Assembly: GCA_934271195.1 (NCBI GenBank)
Contig: CAKQRB010000011.1
Coordinates: 1 to 41,300 of the forward strand
Source of the DNA: an uncultured Alphaproteobacteria bacterium
GTDB lineage: Bacteria > Pseudomonadota > Alphaproteobacteria > RF32 > CAG-239
Reading direction: 5' to 3'
DNA: 41,300 bases
Shown: positions 6,899 through 14,958 of the stretch, in pieces
Position numbering within the stretch: the stretch's first letter is position 1
How the letters are laid out: the number at the start of each line of letters is the position of its first letter
The notes under the pieces: generated by a model
What the model was told of the DNA's origin: nothing
Database searches by the model: none
Seen by the model: the letters and a program-made list of their open reading frames with translations, nothing else
Program-made: the position numbers and the translations under genes

Positions 6899-7357
6899 AC
6901 TCATTTCTTGTTCTTGAGGTTTAAAACCATAATCTTCATAGAATTTATAGGCGATTTTATTATCATTAAAGACACCAAGTTTGACTTCCTGAATTCCATT
7001 TTCTTTGCAAAATGTTAGAAACTCATTCATTAACATTTTTCCAATACCTTGCTTCCTATATTTTTGAATAACACCTAAAGTTCCAATGTTACAAATGATC
7101 GGATTTTCTAAATAGGGCACATTTTTTTTATTAGCAATCAACAACCCTACAACCTTATTTCCATCAACATCAACAGCAACAATAGCAAAAGCATTATCAC
7201 TTCCTATAGTTGATAAAAGAGCATTTTTTTCAAAGTCACGATTAATTGGTGCAAAATAACCATTTAATATTTTACGATGATGCTCTCTGATTTCGTTACA
7301 CAAATCTACTGCTTGAGCCACATCTTTTTCTTGAAATTCTCTAATTTCGATATTCAC
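6884..7357 (-). CDS. GNAT-family N-acetyltransferase
   Basis: A 157-residue single-domain acetyltransferase. The acetyl-CoA pyrophosphate loop is YRKQGIGKMLMNEF (Q/R-x-x-G-x-G/A), preceded by the beta-4 strand ICNIGTLGV and followed by VFNDNKIAYKFYEDYGFKP, the usual motif B with a tyrosine in the catalytic region. Substrate unknown; the fold is closest in layout to RimI-like members. Third acetyltransferase gene in the first 7.4 kb, but the three are not close in sequence. It converges on tag with a 15-base overlap and has its own upstream AT-rich region. Confidence 0.92.
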   Translation of the reverse strand: MNIEIREFQEKDVAQAVDLCNEIREHHRKILNGYFAPINRDFEKNALLSTIGSDNAFAIVAVDVDGNKVVGLLIANKKNVPYLENPIICNIGTLGVIQKYRKQGIGKMLMNEFLTFCKENGIQEVKLGVFNDNKIAYKFYEDYGFKPQEQEMSLKFK

Positions 7358-7472
7358 AATAAATTCCTTAACAATATGGATAATATTAATATAAAATGAT
7401 GCAGTAATCGAATTTTATTGTCAATAAATTAATCTCTCAACGTCATAGCAAAATAGAAATGTTACATTAGAG

Positions 7473-7503
7473 TGTTTTCAGAGGAGAAGCACCGATGAAA
7501 ACA
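7473..7503. repeat. Stem-loop downstream of the DUF58 gene
   Basis: TGTTTTCA at 7473-7480 pairs with TGAAAACA at 7496-7503 across a 15-base loop, 22 bases past the stop of the minus-strand DUF58 gene. No T run follows on the minus strand, so it is only a possible transcript end. Confidence 0.4.
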
Positions 7504-7525
7504 GATATAGAATGACAGGCTAAGC

Positions 7526-8479
7526 TTAAACAATCTGCATTTGTTTATAAAGCGGCATGTCCGTACGGATTTCAATGCACCGACAAGAAAACTTATGGCA
7601 AAAATCCCGAAACTCATGACGTTTTTCTTCAAAATGCCGACGATATTCCTGTCTGAAACGCGCATTTCCGGAATCAAAAACAAGTTTCTGCCCGCCGTAC
7701 TCCGCCATATATTCGCCGTTACGCGGCGCCAGCTCTTCCAGCACATCAAAAATATTCACGCAATAAAGATTGGTTTTATGCGCCAAAGCAGCCAAAGGCT
7801 TATAAAGTTCCGCCTTTTCGCCGTTAAAATCGCTCAACACGAAAACAATGGCATTATGCCGGACGTTTTTTAGCAAAAGCTGCAACGGCATTGCCAGACT
7901 CTGACCTTCGACAACCTGATTTTCCACAACCCGCCGCGACGTTTCCGAAATCTTTTTCAAAACCGCTAATATGCCGGCTTTATGATTTCGGGGTTTGAAA
8001 AAACAACTGCCCTCTCCGTCAAAAATCACACAGCCGAAACGATCTTTGTTTTCCAAAGACATCCAGCCGAGCAACGCTGCAATCTTTGCCGCCGCTACGG
8101 ATTTTAGCTCGTTTCTGGTACCAAACAACATCTGCGGCGACAAGTCCAACAGTACAAAAACCTCCCGATCACGTTCTTCGGCAAACAGTTTCGTATAAGG
8201 TTGCATTTTGCGCGCCGTAACGCGCCAGTCAATATCCCGCACGTCATCGCCAAAACTGTACGGACGAATTTCTTCCATCTCAATTCCGCGCCCTTTAAAT
8301 GCCGATTTTACATCGCCGACATAAGCCGAGGTCGCCAAACGCGTCTGCGGATTGCGCAGATAAGCCGTATAACGTCGCTGTTCCATCAGCTCTTCCGGAG
8401 TCGCAAATAACCCGTTGCCGGAATGGCTTTGTTCCGGTTTTCCAAACCAGCGGCGGGCTAACTGTCTGACACTTTTCAT
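7526..8479 (-). CDS. DUF58 domain protein (MoxR-operon vWA-like)
   Basis: A 317-residue soluble protein of the DUF58 family, which almost always travels with MoxR ATPases and carries a von Willebrand A-like fold. The diagnostic block is IRPYSFGDDVRDIDWRVTAR at about residues 71-90, followed by KLFAEERDREVFVLLDLSPQM; the last part occupies the place of a metal-ion adhesion site, but only the first two positions of DxSxS are kept (DLSPQ). A strong AAAGGAG site precedes the start. It follows moxR by 12 bases and is the last gene of the operon. The family is thought to act with MoxR as a chaperone-like pair in envelope or complex maturation; the client here is unknown. Confidence 0.93.
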   Translation of the reverse strand: MKSVRQLARRWFGKPEQSHSGNGLFATPEELMEQRRYTAYLRNPQTRLATSAYVGDVKSAFKGRGIEMEEIRPYSFGDDVRDIDWRVTARKMQPYTKLFAEERDREVFVLLDLSPQMLFGTRNELKSVAAAKIAALLGWMSLENKDRFGCVIFDGEGSCFFKPRNHKAGILAVLKKISETSRRVVENQVVEGQSLAMPLQLLLKNVRHNAIVFVLSDFNGEKAELYKPLAALAHKTNLYCVNIFDVLEELAPRNGEYMAEYGGQKLVFDSGNARFRQEYRRHFEEKRHEFRDFCHKFSCRCIEIRTDMPLYKQMQIV

Positions 8480-8491
8480 GCAATAGCTCCT

Positions 8492-9457
8492 TTACGGCAG
8501 CGGCACCAGCTTCAAAAGTCCGGTAATAACGTCATCTGTGGTTTCGCCCTCGGCTTGAGCCTCAAAGCTCAGAATAATACGATGGCGCAAGACGTCATAA
8601 ACCACAGACTGAATATCTTCCGGTGTCACAAAATCGCGCCCTTCCAGCCAGGCGTTTATCTTGGCGCAGCGATCAAGGGCAATCGTTGCCCGCGGGCTGG
8701 CGCCGTACAAAACCTGACCGGCCAGTTTGGCATCATATTTCTCCGGCTTACGGGTTGCCACAATCAGCTGCACCAAATATTCCTCAAGTGCCTCGCTCGT
8801 ATGCACCGACAAAACCTCGCGCCGTGCGACCAGAACATCGGCAATATCCAGCTGCGGCTTACCAGCCGTTTTCCCTTCGTCCAAAATCTCTCCGCGCACC
8901 AGTTTGAGAATTTTTTTCTCCGAAGCCGCGTCAGGCTGGTCTATTTTGATATACATCAGAAATCTGTCGAGCTGGGCTTCCGGCAGATTATAAGTTCCTT
9001 CGTGTTCAATCGGATTTTGCGTTGCCATCACCATAAACAATTCCGGAAGCACATATCTCTTGCCGCCGACGCTGACCTGACGTTCCGCCATGGCTTCCAA
9101 CAAAGCAGCCTGAACCTTTGCCGGCGCGCGGTTGATTTCATCGGCCAGAACCAGATTGGCAAAAACCGGACCGGCACGAAATTCAAACTCGCCTTTCTGC
9201 GCCACATAAATATCGCTACCGATAATATCTGACGGCAGCAAATCCGGCGTAAACTGGATCCGATTGTATTTGGCGCTGATCTGCGAAGCCAAAGTCTTAA
9301 TTGCCTTAGTTTTGGCCAGTCCGGGCGCGCCTTCAACCAAAGCATGGCCATCCGCCAGCAAGGTAATGAGCATTTTTTTATTAAGCTCCTCTTGCCCAAT
9401 GATTTTTTCATCCATATATTTCTGCAAAGCAATAATTTTATCTCTGGTCTCAGACAT
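8492..9457 (-). CDS. moxR: MoxR-family AAA+ ATPase
   Basis: AAA+ ATPase of the MoxR branch, 321 residues, the normal size. Walker A is GAPGLAKT (residues 43-50), Walker B is LVLADEINRAP with D106 and E107, sensor 1 is ATQNP, and the GASPRA motif supplies the sensor-2 arginine. MoxR proteins are believed to remodel partner proteins together with vWA or DUF58 proteins. It lies between a TPR gene (15 bases upstream) and the DUF58 gene (12 bases downstream), all on the minus strand, so the three form an operon. A GGGGTGAG ribosome site precedes the start. The membrane-anchored BatA/BatB-type partners often found next are missing. Confidence 0.96.
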   Translation of the reverse strand: MSETRDKIIALQKYMDEKIIGQEELNKKMLITLLADGHALVEGAPGLAKTKAIKTLASQISAKYNRIQFTPDLLPSDIIGSDIYVAQKGEFEFRAGPVFANLVLADEINRAPAKVQAALLEAMAERQVSVGGKRYVLPELFMVMATQNPIEHEGTYNLPEAQLDRFLMYIKIDQPDAASEKKILKLVRGEILDEGKTAGKPQLDIADVLVARREVLSVHTSEALEEYLVQLIVATRKPEKYDAKLAGQVLYGASPRATIALDRCAKINAWLEGRDFVTPEDIQSVVYDVLRHRIILSFEAQAEGETTDDVITGLLKLVPLP

Positions 9458-9472
9458 TTATTCTCACCCCTG

Positions 9473-10411
9473 TTAATTTGCCATACGGTTCAAAAAGTCA
9501 TAATATTCATTCAAAACCACGTTTTTCATTACGTCGTTTTGCAAAAAGTCAAACAGCTCGATAGCTTTTTTATAATGCATTTTGGCTCTTTTCCAATCGC
9601 CTTTTTCACTGTCAAAAGCCTCGACCCTTGCCAGATAAAGCAAAGCTTCCGCCTCGGCAAAGTGATGTTCGACCTTGCCGTAAAGATAAACTGACTTCAT
9701 CAGAGCCTTGCGGGCATTGGCAATGTCACGAATAATATAACGCAGACAGCCAATAGCCGACAACGCGCTCGCCTCGCCGAGCAGATCACCGTTTTCGCGA
9801 TACAAATCACGGCACTTTTCCAAAAGGTCGTGCGCTCTGTCATAATTGCGTTTTTTCATCTCCAAACGCGCCATAGCTCGCAGCACGGCAGCCTCTTTCA
9901 GTGTAACATTGTCCGCCTCAAACAGTTCCGCCGCTTTGGCATAAGCCTTAAGGGCATCTTCTTCGCGATTTTGCATCATGTAAATGTAAGCTTCCTGATC
10001 ATAAGCCTCGCCGAGTAAATCGCGGCTGCCGGTATCGGTCAGGACTTCCCGCGCCTGATAAAGCGTCTTCAACGCCTTGTCATAATCACCCGCCGCGGCA
10101 TAAACTTTGGACAGGCGAATAAGAACATCTCCATGCGTAATGCTGCCGTCAACTAAATCGGATACCAGCTCTGCAGCTGCTTTCAGCGATTTTTCTGCTT
10201 TATCGAAATTGTCAAGGCTGAGCTCTAATTCTCCCAAACGGCTTAAAACAAAAGCCTCGCCTTGCGGATCGTCTTTTTTATCATAGAGTTCCGCCGCCTT
10301 CACGTATTTGCTGCGAGCCTCGTCATAATTTCCCAGTTTCCAGAAATCATCGCCTTCCTGAAAAGTTTTAGACGCTTCGGTAACATATTTTCCCTGATTT
10401 GTTCTCGGCAT
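9473..10411 (-). CDS. Tetratricopeptide-repeat protein, first gene of the moxR operon
   Basis: A protein of about 312 residues built almost entirely from helical TPR-like repeats. Repeat signatures with the W/L-G-Y-A-F-A-P spacing are visible throughout, for example FWKLGNYDEARSKYVKAAELY, VYAAAGDYDKALKTLYQA, EEDALKAYAKAAELF and NYDRAHDLLEKCRDLY. The starting ATG at 10411 is selected because AAAGGAG lies just upstream; a longer frame to 10465 runs into the promoter. No signal peptide or membrane segment, so it is probably cytoplasmic. As leader gene of the MoxR-DUF58 operon it is a good candidate for the scaffold or client-binding subunit; that role is inference. Confidence 0.9.
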   Translation of the reverse strand: MPRTNQGKYVTEASKTFQEGDDFWKLGNYDEARSKYVKAAELYDKKDDPQGEAFVLSRLGELELSLDNFDKAEKSLKAAAELVSDLVDGSITHGDVLIRLSKVYAAAGDYDKALKTLYQAREVLTDTGSRDLLGEAYDQEAYIYMMQNREEDALKAYAKAAELFEADNVTLKEAAVLRAMARLEMKKRNYDRAHDLLEKCRDLYRENGDLLGEASALSAIGCLRYIIRDIANARKALMKSVYLYGKVEHHFAEAEALLYLARVEAFDSEKGDWKRAKMHYKKAIELFDFLQNDVMKNVVLNEYYDFLNRMAN

Positions 10412-10424
10412 GAAAAAAACTCCT

Positions 10425-10475
10425 TTGCAATCTGTCAATATTATTATATATATGGCGTAATGCAAAAAAAAACAA
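10425..10475. promoter_or_regulatory. Divergent promoters of the TPR-moxR operon and uvrD sharing a -10 box
   Basis: TATATA at 10447-10452 is its own complement. On the minus strand it is preceded at 17 bases by TTGTTT (10470-10475); on the plus strand it is preceded at 16 bases by TTGCAA (10425-10430). The same six bases could thus serve as -10 for both directions, making the two transcripts mutually exclusive. The boxes are moderate matches. Confidence 0.45.
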
Positions 10476-10488
10476 GAAGTTTAAAAAG

Positions 10489-12837
10489 ATGGAAGACACA
10501 TTTGAATTCTCCGAAGAGGACACTGGTCCCCAAACTTATGATAATATTTCAAAATTAAGCCCCGGCTTCAGCTGGCTGGAAATGCTCAATCCGGAGCAAA
10601 AACAAGCCGTACAAACGACCGAAGGCCCTGTTTTGGTATTATCCGGCGCCGGCACCGGCAAAACCAAAGTACTAACCACCCGTCTGGCTTATATTCTGGC
10701 CGAACACAAAGCCAATCCGTGGAACTGTCTGGTCGTCACCTTTACCAACCGCGCCGCCCGCGAAATGCGCGAACGCGTACAAGGGCTTATCGGTGACATG
10801 GCAAACTCCGTTTTTCTTGGCACGTTTCACAGTGTTTGCGCCAAAATTCTGCGCAAACACGCCGAACTTGTCAATTTGAAAAGCAACTTCACGATTCTCG
10901 GCGAAGATGACCAGAAACGCCTGATTAAACAGATTCTGGAACAGGAAGGCATTGACGACAAAAAATATCCGCCACAGTCGATTCTGGACACGATCAGCCG
11001 CTGGAAAGACAAAGGGCTGACAGTTGAAAAAATCTGTACGGAATTCAAAGAAAACATCACAACCCATGTTTATAAAAAATATCAGGAAAAAATGGTCGGG
11101 ATGAACTGCGTCGACTTTGGCGACATCATCCTTTATACCTTAAATATTCTGCTGTCAGACGCCGAAATTCTTGATCAGTATCAGCAGCGTTTTAAATACA
11201 TTATGGTTGACGAGTATCAGGACACCAATGTCACACAATATTTGCTAATTCGCCTGCTCTCGCAAAAGCACCGCAATCTCTGCTGTGTCGGCGATGACGA
11301 CCAGTCAATCTACTCTTGGCGCGGCGCCGAAATTGAAAATATTCTACGCTTTAACAAAGATTTTTCCGATGCAAAAATCATCCGTTTGGAACGCAACTAC
11401 CGTTCAACCGCTAATATCCTGTCTGCCGCCTCGCATTTAATCAGCAACAACCGTGACCGGCTCGGCAAAACCCTGCGCGTGGCCGAAAACAGTCCGGCCC
11501 GCCAAAACAACAACGATAAAATCAAAGTCATAAGCACTTATAACGGCGAAGAAGAAGCCCGTTATGTTGCAGATGAAATTGAAAACCTCATCCGGCAGCA
11601 TTGCCATTATGCCGACATTGCCATTCTGGTGCGCACAGCCGCCCAAACCCGCGAATTTGAAGAAAAATTCATCTCCGAAGCCATTCCCTATCAGGTAATA
11701 GGCGGCCTGAAGTTTTATGAACGCGCCGAAATCCGTGATGCTCTGGCTTATTTCCGCGTTGTATTGCAGCCAGATGACGATCTGGCTTTGGAACGGATTA
11801 TCAACAAACCGGCACGCGGTATCGGAGCAAAATCAATCGAAAAATTTCAAAACGAGGCACGCTTCAGCCACTGCTCAATGTCTGCCGCCATTAATAAAAT
11901 GCTGGCCGAAGGCATCGTTTCCGGCAAAGCCAAGACCGCGCTTTCTGCTTTAATGAACAATTTTGAAGAATGGCGCAAAGCCGCTCAGGTTCTGCCTCCT
12001 GACGATCTGGCTCAGCAGATTCTGGAAGATTCGGGATATTTTGACATGCTCAAAATGGACAAATCTGTTGAAGCCCCCGGACGTATTGAAAACTTAAAAG
12101 AATTAATCAGCTCCATGAGCGCCGAAAAGTTTGAAAGCCTGAGTGCATTTATGGAACATATCAGTTTGGTCATGGACAAAGACGATATTACTGACACCAA
12201 CAAAGTCATGCTGATCACGCTGCACTCTGCCAAGGGTCTGGAATTTGACAACGTCTTTCTCCCCGGCTGGGAAGAAGGCCTTTTCCCACACCAGCGCTGC
12301 ATGGATGAAGGCGGAGCCGGCGCATTGGAAGAAGAACGCCGTCTGGCCTATGTTGCCATCACCCGCGCCCGCAAAAAACTCTATATTTTAACGGCGCATA
12401 ACCGCCGAGTTTACGGCCAGTGGCAGAACAATCTGCCATCAAGATTCATCAACGAACTGCCGCCGCAAAATATTGAAATCATCAATAAATGCGCGGATTA
12501 CTTTGGCTCGGACAATTACGGTTCTTCCGGCGGTTACGGCTATGGCCAAAAAAACTACTGGCAAAAATCTTCAGCCAACAACAATACCCGCTATGACGAT
12601 GACGACCGCTATTCTTATGTCAGCAATGACGACTGTGACAGCAGCTGGAACGGCAGCATATATAAAGCCAAACAAAAGGCCAAAAACCAGAATGCGGTTT
12701 ATCCGGTCGGTACAAAAGTCAAACACGATATGTTCGGACAAGGAACGGTTTTAAATATTGACGGCAACAAGCTTGAAATCTTTTTTGACCGTGTCGGAAA
12801 AAAGAAGCTAATGAGCGAATATGTCAAAAAAGCTTAA
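10489..12837 (+). CDS. uvrD: ATP-dependent DNA helicase UvrD/PcrA
   Basis: Superfamily 1A 3'-5' helicase for nucleotide excision and mismatch repair and removal of stalled RNA polymerase. Motif Q is LNPEQKQAV, Walker A is GAGTGKT (53-59), motif Ia is TFTNRAAREM, Walker B is VDEYQDTN (about 240), motif III is DDQSIYSWRGA, motif IV is RLERNYRS, motif V is TLHSAKGLEFD and motif VI is EEERRLAYVAITRA. A Gly/Tyr/Asp-rich linker (about 667-720) joins the C-terminal tudor-like domain (VGTKVKHDMFGQGTV), used for RNA-polymerase contact in this family. The N-terminal 30 residues precede the helicase and are acidic. No strong ribosome site precedes the ATG. 782 residues is normal. Confidence 0.96.
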   Translation: MEDTFEFSEEDTGPQTYDNISKLSPGFSWLEMLNPEQKQAVQTTEGPVLVLSGAGTGKTKVLTTRLAYILAEHKANPWNCLVVTFTNRAAREMRERVQGLIGDMANSVFLGTFHSVCAKILRKHAELVNLKSNFTILGEDDQKRLIKQILEQEGIDDKKYPPQSILDTISRWKDKGLTVEKICTEFKENITTHVYKKYQEKMVGMNCVDFGDIILYTLNILLSDAEILDQYQQRFKYIMVDEYQDTNVTQYLLIRLLSQKHRNLCCVGDDDQSIYSWRGAEIENILRFNKDFSDAKIIRLERNYRSTANILSAASHLISNNRDRLGKTLRVAENSPARQNNNDKIKVISTYNGEEEARYVADEIENLIRQHCHYADIAILVRTAAQTREFEEKFISEAIPYQVIGGLKFYERAEIRDALAYFRVVLQPDDDLALERIINKPARGIGAKSIEKFQNEARFSHCSMSAAINKMLAEGIVSGKAKTALSALMNNFEEWRKAAQVLPPDDLAQQILEDSGYFDMLKMDKSVEAPGRIENLKELISSMSAEKFESLSAFMEHISLVMDKDDITDTNKVMLITLHSAKGLEFDNVFLPGWEEGLFPHQRCMDEGGAGALEEERRLAYVAITRARKKLYILTAHNRRVYGQWQNNLPSRFINELPPQNIEIINKCADYFGSDNYGSSGGYGYGQKNYWQKSSANNNTRYDDDDRYSYVSNDDCDSSWNGSIYKAKQKAKNQNAVYPVGTKVKHDMFGQGTVLNIDGNKLEIFFDRVGKKKLMSEYVKKA

Positions 12838-12969
12838 AAGCTCTGCCGCAAACTCAGATTTTCTTTAATCGGCAACGGCAATCTTTGCCTTTCCGTTAAA
12901 TTTCTCCTAACCGCTAAAACGAACATAAGCCTCAAAAGGAACAAAAGCAGCCAATACCAAAAACAACAC

Positions 12970-12997
12970 TTGACTATTTACATATATATGTTATATT
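12970..12997 (+). promoter_or_regulatory. Sigma70-type promoter for the 13033 operon
   Basis: TTGACT at 12970-12975 and TATATT at 12992-12997 with 16 bases between, inside a very AT-rich stretch. The start codon at 13033 is 36 bases downstream, with the GGAG of its ribosome site at about 13021-13024. Confidence 0.6.
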
Positions 12998-13032
12998 CTA
13001 CATATTATATTAAATATATATGGAGAAAATAA

Positions 13033-13608
13033 ATGTCAAAAGCCAAAAACGTTAAAGAATTTGTCGAGCGCCTGGACAACGCTAAAAAAGTCAACCCCAA
13101 AGACCTTTCGTCGGATCAGGACCTGACAATTGCCATCATGAATCTGATCAGCATTGAAGAACACCTGATTTTTTCAGGCGCCAAAACCGGCAAAACCTCT
13201 TTTTATGACCTGATTGAAGAAGTTCGTGAACTGCGCAAAAACCTGATGCAGAAAATCATTCCGCAGTATGAAGGCGAAGTCTGGTGCATTTCCAAACACC
13301 TGCTTGCTTCGTCCATGCGCCTGATGGAAGTCGGCACCAAGCAGCAAAGTCTGGGCAACAAAGCTGAAGCCGACAAATTGTTCAACAGCGCTTATGATCT
13401 ATATTGCCTGTTCTGGGGCTTAAACATGAATATGCTCAATATTGAAGACGTCAAATGGGTAGAAGACAAGCTGGAAGACGTTAAAAAAATCTCGGCAAAA
13501 GTCAATGCCGAAACCCCTGATATTGAAATTAAAAAAGAAGAAAAAGGCGGCAAACTTTCCAAAATGAAAGCCTGGGTACGCAAAGCCGTTGATTGCTGTA
13601 TTGAATAA
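13033..13608 (+). CDS. Hypothetical helical protein, 191 residues
   Basis: I do not recognise this family. It is a soluble, lysine- and glutamate-rich, predicted all-helical protein without signal peptide. A block around residues 60-125 (EEVRELRKNLMQKI, WCISKHLLASSMRLMEVG, GNKAEADKLFNSAYDLY) resembles a small helical-bundle domain of the sort that binds partner proteins; the C-terminal 30 residues are a charged, lysine-rich tail. It has a clear promoter and GGAG ribosome site and is followed after 11 bases by the thioredoxin-fold lipoprotein gene, so the two are probably co-transcribed. No biochemical role is assigned. Confidence 0.8.
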   Translation: MSKAKNVKEFVERLDNAKKVNPKDLSSDQDLTIAIMNLISIEEHLIFSGAKTGKTSFYDLIEEVRELRKNLMQKIIPQYEGEVWCISKHLLASSMRLMEVGTKQQSLGNKAEADKLFNSAYDLYCLFWGLNMNMLNIEDVKWVEDKLEDVKKISAKVNAETPDIEIKKEEKGGKLSKMKAWVRKAVDCCIE

Positions 13609-13619
13609 CGGAGAAAAAC

Positions 13620-13985
13620 ATGAAAAAACTTTTATCCTTATGCTTTGCCGCCTTATTGGCATTAAGCGCTTGTGATAACTCTGCCAAACAAAACAGAATT
13701 CCGGAAATTGCTCAGGACAAGATTTATTTTTTCTTTTCCAACACCTGTCCGCACTGCCATGAGGCTTTGGATTATCTGAACCAAAAATATCCGGATTTGG
13801 AAATCAGCATGACCAACGTCGGCAATCCGGAAGGCTTTGACCTGTTTGTCAAATGTGCCCGCAAGTTCAACCTCAGCAGCCAAATCGGAACACCTTTGTT
13901 CTGCATGGGAGAAAATTACCTGATGGGCTGGTCTCAGGAATCTGAAAAGCAATTTGACAAATATGTAAAACCGTTTGTAAAATAA
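13620..13985 (+). CDS. Small thioredoxin-fold lipoprotein with CPHC motif
   Basis: A 121-residue envelope protein. The N-terminus is a lipoprotein signal with lipobox LSAC and lipidated Cys at about residue 18. The mature part carries a thioredoxin-like fold: strand KIYFFFSNTCPHCHEALDYL with the CPHC active site typical of DsbA/DsbC-like oxidoreductases (about residues 42-45), and the cis-proline region IGTPLFCMG. It is shorter than TlpA or DsbA (no inserted helical domain), closer in size to a glutaredoxin. Likely a periplasmic thiol-disulfide exchange protein anchored to a membrane. An extra cysteine pair (C near 78 and 94) is visible. Follows the unknown 191-residue gene by 11 bases. Confidence 0.88.
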   Translation: MKKLLSLCFAALLALSACDNSAKQNRIPEIAQDKIYFFFSNTCPHCHEALDYLNQKYPDLEISMTNVGNPEGFDLFVKCARKFNLSSQIGTPLFCMGENYLMGWSQESEKQFDKYVKPFVK

Positions 13986-13991
13986 TCAGCG

Positions 13992-14022
13992 CCCTGCCAC
14001 CCGTGCAGGGTACTTCTTTTTT
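13992..14022 (+). terminator. Stem-loop terminator after the lipoprotein gene
   Basis: CCCTGC (13992-13997) pairs with GCAGGG (14005-14010) and a T-rich stretch follows. Moderate strength; some read-through into the tandem ArsR gene is possible. Confidence 0.55.
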
Positions 14023-14046
14023 ATCGGCTGCGAGGAGAAAAGAACA

Positions 14047-14691
14047 ATGGAACAACAACTCCCTGAAGAAACTATGAAAAGGGCAGCCAAAGGCATTGGT
14101 TACATTGCCCATCCGCTGCGGCTGCGCATTTTGGAATTTTTAGACGTCAACGGCTCTTCCTCGGTTTCTGCCATTACCAAAGGCGTGCGCGAAGATCAGG
14201 TAATTGTTTCGCAAAGTCTCAAAAAACTGCGTGATGCCAATCTTGTCAAAACCGAACGCCGCGGCATTTTTATTTACTATAATATCTATGAAGAATACCC
14301 AGCCAGCATTTTTGTCTGCCTGCGCAAACTTTTTGGCTTCATGACAGACGATTTCCGCTATCTGGCAGACGGCTGCAAAGCTATTCTGCCGAGGGACTAC
14401 ACCGGTATGGCTGCCAATCAGATAAAGCTTTTTGCCAACTATGATAAAATGCGGATTCTCGAATACCTGACAATCTTCGGCGAAAGCAATGTTTCAGATA
14501 TTGTCAAAGGCATCAACAGCAATCAGCTTAAAGTCTCGCAATATTTAAAGCGGCTGCGCGACGACGGTTTTGTCGCCTGTCACCGCGACGGGCGTTATAT
14601 TATATACAACATCACCAAAGGCGTTCATCTGACCGCCATACAATGTATTCACAAACGTTACGACAGCTTAAAAAACAAAGCTGATTTTTAG
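14047..14691 (+). CDS. Tandem ArsR-type winged-helix protein
   Basis: A 214-residue putative transcription regulator containing two ArsR-like winged helix-turn-helix domains in one chain, at about residues 14-82 and 128-196. The copies are recognisably homologous: HPLRLRILEFL against YDKMRILEYL, VIVSQSLKKLRDANLVK against KVSQYLKRLRDDGFVA, and GIFIYYNI against GRYIIYNI. Normal ArsR/SmtB proteins are about 100 residues and dimerise, so this could act as a covalent pseudo-dimer. The cysteine metal site of classical ArsR (ELCVCDL) is absent; only scattered cysteines occur. A GAGGAG ribosome site precedes the start. It stands between a redox lipoprotein gene and tRNA-Met. Ligand and target unknown. 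Confidence 0.88.
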   Translation: MEQQLPEETMKRAAKGIGYIAHPLRLRILEFLDVNGSSSVSAITKGVREDQVIVSQSLKKLRDANLVKTERRGIFIYYNIYEEYPASIFVCLRKLFGFMTDDFRYLADGCKAILPRDYTGMAANQIKLFANYDKMRILEYLTIFGESNVSDIVKGINSNQLKVSQYLKRLRDDGFVACHRDGRYIIYNITKGVHLTAIQCIHKRYDSLKNKADF

Positions 14692-14727
14692 CAGACAAAA
14701 GAAATATTAATTTTTCAAAAATAAATA

Positions 14728-14756
14728 TTGACAAGAAAGAAAAGAAATATTATTAA
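14728..14756 (+). promoter_or_regulatory. Promoter of tRNA-Met
   Basis: TTGACA at 14728-14733 and TATTAA at 14751-14756 with 17 bases between. The tRNA begins 16 bases after the -10 box, a usual distance for a tRNA leader. Confidence 0.75.
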
Positions 14757-14771
14757 AGACATGAATTTAAC

Positions 14772-14847
14772 GGCGGGATAGCTCAGTCGGTAGAGCAGAG
14801 GAATCATAATCCTTGTGTCGGGGGTTCGAACCCCTCTCTCGCTACCA
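14772..14847 (+). tRNA. tRNA-Met (anticodon CAT, elongator type)
   Basis: The 76-base sequence folds as a cloverleaf: acceptor stem 14772-14778 with 14837-14843, D arm GCTC/GAGC, anticodon stem GAGGA/TCCTT with loop ATCATAA (CAT), five-base variable loop, T arm with TTCGAAC, and an encoded CCA at 14845-14847. The acceptor stem pairs at its first position as G-T, so it is not the initiator with the unpaired first base plus GGG/CCC anticodon stem. A lysidine-type tRNA-Ile also has CAT, but the body matches the alphaproteobacterial elongator Met form as I remember it. Confidence 0.92.
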
Positions 14848-14852
14848 TTAAG

Positions 14853-14916
14853 AAAAAACTCCTATTTTTTACTGTCCAACTTTCGGGATACAGTTCATTT
14901 AGTAGGAGTTTTTTTT
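14853..14916 (+). terminator. Terminator of tRNA-Met
   Basis: Arms 14853-14864 and 14903-14914 are fully complementary (AAAAAACTCCTA and its complement) and end in a T run to 14916. The 38-base loop holds a second short stem (ACTGT 14871-14875 with ACAGT 14890-14894). Confidence 0.75.
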
Positions 14917-14958
14917 ATGCACAAAAAACAGTTATTTTATTTTCAAGGAAAAAAAAAT

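Noticed and set aside
10489..12837. Gly/Tyr/Asp-rich segment of UvrD as a fused extra domain
   Set aside because: Low-complexity linkers before the C-terminal tudor-like domain are common in UvrD/PcrA.
14815..14958. N-terminal extension of marC beginning inside tRNA-Met
   Set aside because: It would translate the tRNA and its terminator; the ATG at 14959 has a ribosome site and gives the normal family length.
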